The notes beneath the pieces were generated by a model that was given only the letters and a program-made list of their open reading frames with translations, was not told where the DNA came from and made no database searches. A stretch of 64,000 nucleotides of DNA from assembly GCF_900107605.1 (NCBI RefSeq), contig NZ_FNQJ01000009.1, positions 62,001 through 126,000 on the forward strand, in the 5' to 3' direction. Positions 60,899 to 64,000 of the stretch are shown here, in pieces. Each line of letters begins with the position of its first letter. Position 1 is the stretch's first letter. Made by a program: the position numbers and the translations under genes. The stretch is from Acidovorax soli. GTDB taxonomy: Bacteria; Pseudomonadota; Gammaproteobacteria; Burkholderiales; Burkholderiaceae_C.

Positions 60899-62029
60899 AT
60901 GCCACTCGATCCGCGCTCCCTCATTGCCCTGGGCGGCCTCATGTCGGCCATGATGGCGGTGGTGCTGTGGGTCATGCGGCGCAACTACCCGCCCAGCATC
61001 CGCGGGCTGGACTATTGGGCAGCAAGCCCGGTGCTGTGGCTGGTCGCAACGCTGCTCTTCAGCGGCCGGGGTCAACTCTCCCCTTTCCTCACCGTCGTGC
61101 TGGCGAACCAGGCGCTGCTGCTGGGCGCAACGGTTTATTACATCGGCAGCCGCCGGTTCCTGGGGCATGGCGGAGGGTGGATCTTGTGGGGCAGCGTTGC
61201 CGCCGCGTCCCTGCTGGTGCTGACATGGCTGACCTACGTCGCGCCCAGCTATCAACTGCGGGTTGCCATTTTCGCGCTGCTGATGGCGGTGCTGTATGGC
61301 GCGCATCTGCGCTTTCTCTGGCGCCACGGCGGCAAGGGCTTTCCCATGCGGCTGGTGCAGGTCGTGCTGGCGTTGCACATCCTGGTACTGGTAGCGCGCT
61401 TCACTTCGATCGTCATGGGCCGGGCCGACAGCGACGCGATGGAGCCTTCGCATTTCCAGACGGCCTACATCGGCGCCTATGTGCTGACGGTGCTGATGCT
61501 GTCCATTGGCGCCGTCCTGCTGGCGACCGACCGGGTGCGCACCGAGCTGGAGCACCTGGCCATGCACGACTCGCTGACACAGACGCTCAACCGCCGCGCC
61601 ATCATGCAGCGGTGCCACGAGGAACTGGAGCGCGCCCGCCGCCATGGCCGAGGGCCGTCGATCATGATGCTCGACCTGGACCACTTCAAGGCGGTGAACG
61701 ACACGCACGGCCACCAGCACGGTGATGCCGTGCTGGTGCATTTCACGGCCTGCACGGCGTCTGTCTTGCGCAGCGGAGACTGGCTGGGCCGTTACGGTGG
61801 CGAGGAATTTCTGATTCTGCTGCCTGACACCGATGCCGCAGCAGCCCGCCATGTCGCACAACGCATCCATGTCCTGCTCCAGGCAGGGCACCCGCTCGAT
61901 TGCCAGCTCAGCATCGGGGTCGCCACCTGGCAAGGCCCGCAGGACTCCCTGGAAGCCATGCTCACACGCGCTGACGCAGCCCTCTACCAGGCCAAGGACC
62001 TGGGACGCAACCAGACCTGTGCGGGATAA
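60899..62029 (+). CDS. membrane-bound diguanylate cyclase
   Basis: 376 residues. About six or seven N-terminal membrane helices (1-215) of a sensor type I do not recognise are followed by a GGDEF domain with the active-site GGEEF. The upstream inhibitory site RSGD is five residues before it, so product inhibition by c-di-GMP is expected. Substrate Asp is in MLDLDHFKAVNDTHGHQHGD. No EAL domain is present. The ATG at 60899 has GGAAG directly before it, very close; a later start at the MSAMMAV codons is possible. Confidence 0.9.
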   Translation: MPLDPRSLIALGGLMSAMMAVVLWVMRRNYPPSIRGLDYWAASPVLWLVATLLFSGRGQLSPFLTVVLANQALLLGATVYYIGSRRFLGHGGGWILWGSVAAASLLVLTWLTYVAPSYQLRVAIFALLMAVLYGAHLRFLWRHGGKGFPMRLVQVVLALHILVLVARFTSIVMGRADSDAMEPSHFQTAYIGAYVLTVLMLSIGAVLLATDRVRTELEHLAMHDSLTQTLNRRAIMQRCHEELERARRHGRGPSIMMLDLDHFKAVNDTHGHQHGDAVLVHFTACTASVLRSGDWLGRYGGEEFLILLPDTDAAAARHVAQRIHVLLQAGHPLDCQLSIGVATWQGPQDSLEAMLTRADAALYQAKDLGRNQTCAG

Positions 62030-62163
62030 CGCAGCACCGTTGCCCGAGCAAGCCGGTCAGCCTTGTCACAACCGCTGCACCCACAGCGGAGCACAATCAT
62101 TTCAGGAGCGCTGTCCGAGCCCAGGCTTGCTCCCGGCACGGCCACCACAACAAGGAACAACCC

Positions 62164-63684
62164 ATGAGCACATCCCCTGCAACCCCTGCCCCCGTTGCGG
62201 CGGCGCCCGGCGCAAGCTGGGTGCAACGCGCGGGCCTGATTGCCGCCCTGGTTGCGCTGGCCGCCATCGTGCTGATGCCCGCTGCGCAGGGCCTGCCGGT
62301 GGCGGGCCAGGTGATGCTGGGCATCCTGGCCTTTGCGGTGATCGTCTGGATGACCGAGGCAATGGATTACGCCGTCAGCGCGGTAGTGATTGGCGCACTG
62401 ATGATCTTTTTGCTGGCCTTCGCACCCGCGGTGGGCAAGACCGAGGGAGACATGGGCACCGGCGGGGCACTGAACCTGGCGCTGTCGGGGTTTTCCAGCA
62501 GCGCCGTGGCGCTGGTGGCGGCGGCCTGCTTCATTGCCGCCGCCATGACGGCCACGGGGCTCGATAGGCGCATTGCGCTCGCGGTGCTGTCCAAGGTAGA
62601 GGCGCGCTCCAACCAGATCGTGATTGGCGCCATGGTGGTGGGCCTCTTGCTGTCGTTCATCGTGCCCAGCGCCACGGCGCGCGCTGCCTGCCTGATGCCC
62701 ATCATGATGGGCTTTGTGCTGGCCTTCCGCGTGGACAAGCGCAGCCGCTTTGCCGCGCTGCTGGTGCTGACCGCCGCGCAAACCACCAGCGTATGGAACA
62801 TCGGCATCAAGACCGCCGCCGCGCAGAACATGGTGGCCATCGGCTTCATCGAAAAGCAGTTCGGCCACGACATCACCTGGACCGACTGGTTCATCGCCGG
62901 TGCGCCGTTCTCGGCCGTGCTGTCGGTTGCGCTCTACTTCATCATGACGCGCATGATGCGTCCCGAGATGGACGATATCGCCGGCGGCAAGGCCGCCATC
63001 CGCGCCCAGCTCGACGCACTGGGCCCCATGACCACCAAGGAATGGAAGCTGCTGGCGCTGGTGCTGGGCCTGCTGGCATTCTGGTCCACCGAGAAGGTGC
63101 TGCACAGCCTGGACACCTCATCGACCACCATCGCGGCCATCGCCATCATGCTGGCGCCGCGCATTGGCGTGATGAGCTGGAAAGACTCGCAAAAAGGCTT
63201 TCCGTGGGGCACCGTTGTGCTGTTTGCCGTGGGCATCAGCGTGGGCTCGGCCCTGCTCAAGACCAACGCCGCCAGCTGGCTGGCCAACCTCATCGTGGCC
63301 AACCTGGGCCTGCAGAACGCCAGCGCCTTTGCCATCCTGATGCTGCTGTCGCTGTTTCTGATCGTCATCCACCTGGGCTTTGCCAGCGCCACCGCCCTGG
63401 CCTCAACCATGATCCCCATCGTCATCAGCGTGCTCATGGCCGTGCAGACGCCGGGCATCAACGTGATCGGCATGACCATGCTGCTGCAGTTTGTGGTGAG
63501 CATCGGCTTCATCCTGCCCGTGAACTCGCCCCAGGCCATGATTGCCTACGGCACCGACACCTTCACCGCGCGCGACTTCGTGCGCACCGGCTTCGTCCTC
63601 ACCCTGGTGGCCATGGTGCTGCTGGTGATTTTCTCGCTGACTTACTGGCCCATGATGGGCTACATGACGCTGTCTGCCGGCTGA
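62164..63684 (+). CDS. DASS/SLC13-type anion (dicarboxylate) transporter
   Basis: 506 residues with about 12 membrane segments. Two conserved S-N-x-like regions are apparent: FIVPSATARAACLMPIM in the first half and FILPVNSPQAMIAYGTDTFTARDF in the second (the latter near the SNT-like substrate site of DASS proteins). A central polar loop (residues about 265-300) separates the halves. Family members carry succinate, malate, tartrate or sulfate with sodium. It stands alone after the cyclase gene with 134 bp in between. Substrate unknown. Confidence 0.82.
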   Translation: MSTSPATPAPVAAAPGASWVQRAGLIAALVALAAIVLMPAAQGLPVAGQVMLGILAFAVIVWMTEAMDYAVSAVVIGALMIFLLAFAPAVGKTEGDMGTGGALNLALSGFSSSAVALVAAACFIAAAMTATGLDRRIALAVLSKVEARSNQIVIGAMVVGLLLSFIVPSATARAACLMPIMMGFVLAFRVDKRSRFAALLVLTAAQTTSVWNIGIKTAAAQNMVAIGFIEKQFGHDITWTDWFIAGAPFSAVLSVALYFIMTRMMRPEMDDIAGGKAAIRAQLDALGPMTTKEWKLLALVLGLLAFWSTEKVLHSLDTSSTTIAAIAIMLAPRIGVMSWKDSQKGFPWGTVVLFAVGISVGSALLKTNAASWLANLIVANLGLQNASAFAILMLLSLFLIVIHLGFASATALASTMIPIVISVLMAVQTPGINVIGMTMLLQFVVSIGFILPVNSPQAMIAYGTDTFTARDFVRTGFVLTLVAMVLLVIFSLTYWPMMGYMTLSAG

Positions 63685-63699
63685 GCCACGGCAAGCATG

Positions 63700-63755
63700 A
63701 AATGAGCTGCGAGCGCATATGCATAATTCACCCGCAGCTCTCATTTAAATAGCAA
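63700..63755 (-). repeat. dispersed repeat, copy 13 (degenerate)
   Basis: Minus strand: TTGCTATTTAAATGAGAGC, TGCGGGTGAATTATGCATAT, GCGCTCGCAGCTCATTTC. The outer frame is conserved, the central dyad partly lost. It fills most of the 96 bp gap between the transporter gene and the final partial gene. Confidence 0.55.
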
Positions 63756-63780
63756 TCGGAGCGATCCAAACCCCTGTGCC

Positions 63781-64000
63781 ATGACAGAGCGATTCATTTT
63801 CTGGCCCTTGTTCTTCACCAGCCAGCTGCTCGCCCTTGCCTGGATCAGCTGGGTATTGCTGGCGCAGTACCATTTTGCGTACCCGGTGGGCTACCGGCTT
63901 TTGGGGCTGGACCAGACCATTGCCCAATACGCGCCCCACAACCGCTTCAAGGCGGATTTTGAATTCACCACGCCCCCGGATCACTGGCGCCTGTTTGGGC
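63781..64000 (+). CDS. membrane protein, 3' truncated by window edge (possibly DUF1461)
   Basis: ATG at 63781 opens a frame to the window end (73 codons): MTERFIFWPLFFTSQLLALAWISW, then YHFAYPVGYRLLGLDQTIAQYAPHNRFKADFEFTTP. One N-terminal helix and a periplasmic-looking segment with YAPHNRFK are visible. The layout recalls DUF1461-type integral membrane proteins, but too little is present to be sure. The gene continues beyond the window. Confidence 0.55.
   Translation, partial: MTERFIFWPLFFTSQLLALAWISWVLLAQYHFAYPVGYRLLGLDQTIAQYAPHNRFKADFEFTTPPDHWRLFG

Noticed and set aside
1-64000. CRISPR arrays, toxin-antitoxin pairs, insertion sequences, restriction systems or riboswitches.
   Set aside because: I looked for regularly spaced repeats, transposase motifs and known leader structures and found none I can support; the dispersed repeats are irregularly spaced and have no linked recombinase in the window.

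Overview
This 64 kb window looks like chromosome from a betaproteobacterium of the Comamonadaceae (Acidovorax/Comamonas/Delftia type). It is GC-rich and densely coded. Markers for this placement are a PhaR/phasin polyhydroxyalkanoate (PHA) system, several Bug-type (tripartite tricarboxylate) solute receptors, an EarP/EF-P pair with a modifiable Arg32, and a dispersed ~55 bp repeat that I associate with this family from memory. I saw no prophage, insertion sequence, CRISPR array or rRNA. This is mainly core chromosome with a few accessory islands.

Layout. 1-8.7 kb: end of a LOG-family gene, then minus-strand genes for an MFS exporter, RmuC, a 2-hydroxyacid dehydrogenase, a CitMHS-type ion transporter, PncB, a thioesterase and a histone-deacetylase-like amidohydrolase. 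8.8-16.5 kb: phasin with flanking PhaR-type operators, tRNA-His, a PpiD-like foldase, tRNA-Val(TAC), HU, a tartrate dehydrogenase, PgsA and UvrC. 16.6-22 kb: an accessory catabolic block of CoA-transferase, HMG-CoA-lyase-like protein and two Bug receptors, with a divergent LysR regulator. 22-31.4 kb: EarP, EF-P, RimO, PhaR, tRNA-Val(GAC), RelA, an alpha/beta hydrolase, 3-hydroxybutyrate dehydrogenase and an AraC-type regulator. 31.6-41.4 kb: a SIMPL-domain periplasmic protein, an OmpR/EnvZ-type two-component pair, IspF/IspD, Mfd, a CbiM-like membrane protein and SerB.

41.4-49.5 kb is a nitrosative-stress and respiration region. It holds an NsrR-type repressor, an RIC/YtfE di-iron repair protein and a truncated haemoglobin. 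After the ArgO/ArgP lysine/arginine export pair comes a compact cbb3-like oxidase cluster: a CcoN with an extra N-terminal helix, a CcoO, a monohaem cytochrome c, a SCO protein and a membrane protein. The region upstream of the oxidase and the region upstream of RIC share an NsrR-like half site. 49.6-57 kb: DUF3820, YciH, DUF2721, RhlE, an aldo/keto reductase, a likely fadH deletion remnant, SlyX, an aminotransferase and endonuclease III. 57-60.7 kb: a catechol ortho-cleavage operon, catB-catC-bug-catA, with a divergent LysR regulator. The window ends with a diguanylate cyclase, a DASS-family transporter and the start of a membrane protein.

How it fits together. Three loci (phaP, phaR, bdhA) carry the same TGC-rich palindrome near the promoter, which suggests a small PhaR regulon for PHA storage and mobilisation. 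The cat operon sends catechol to 3-oxoadipate enol-lactone, and its embedded Bug protein suggests a link to uptake of an aromatic or dicarboxylic acid. At least a dozen copies of the dispersed repeat lie in intergenic gaps. Two copies are read through inside earP, and one forms most of the signal-peptide coding sequence of the SIMPL protein. All assignments come from reading the sequence and from recalled family knowledge; no database search was run.
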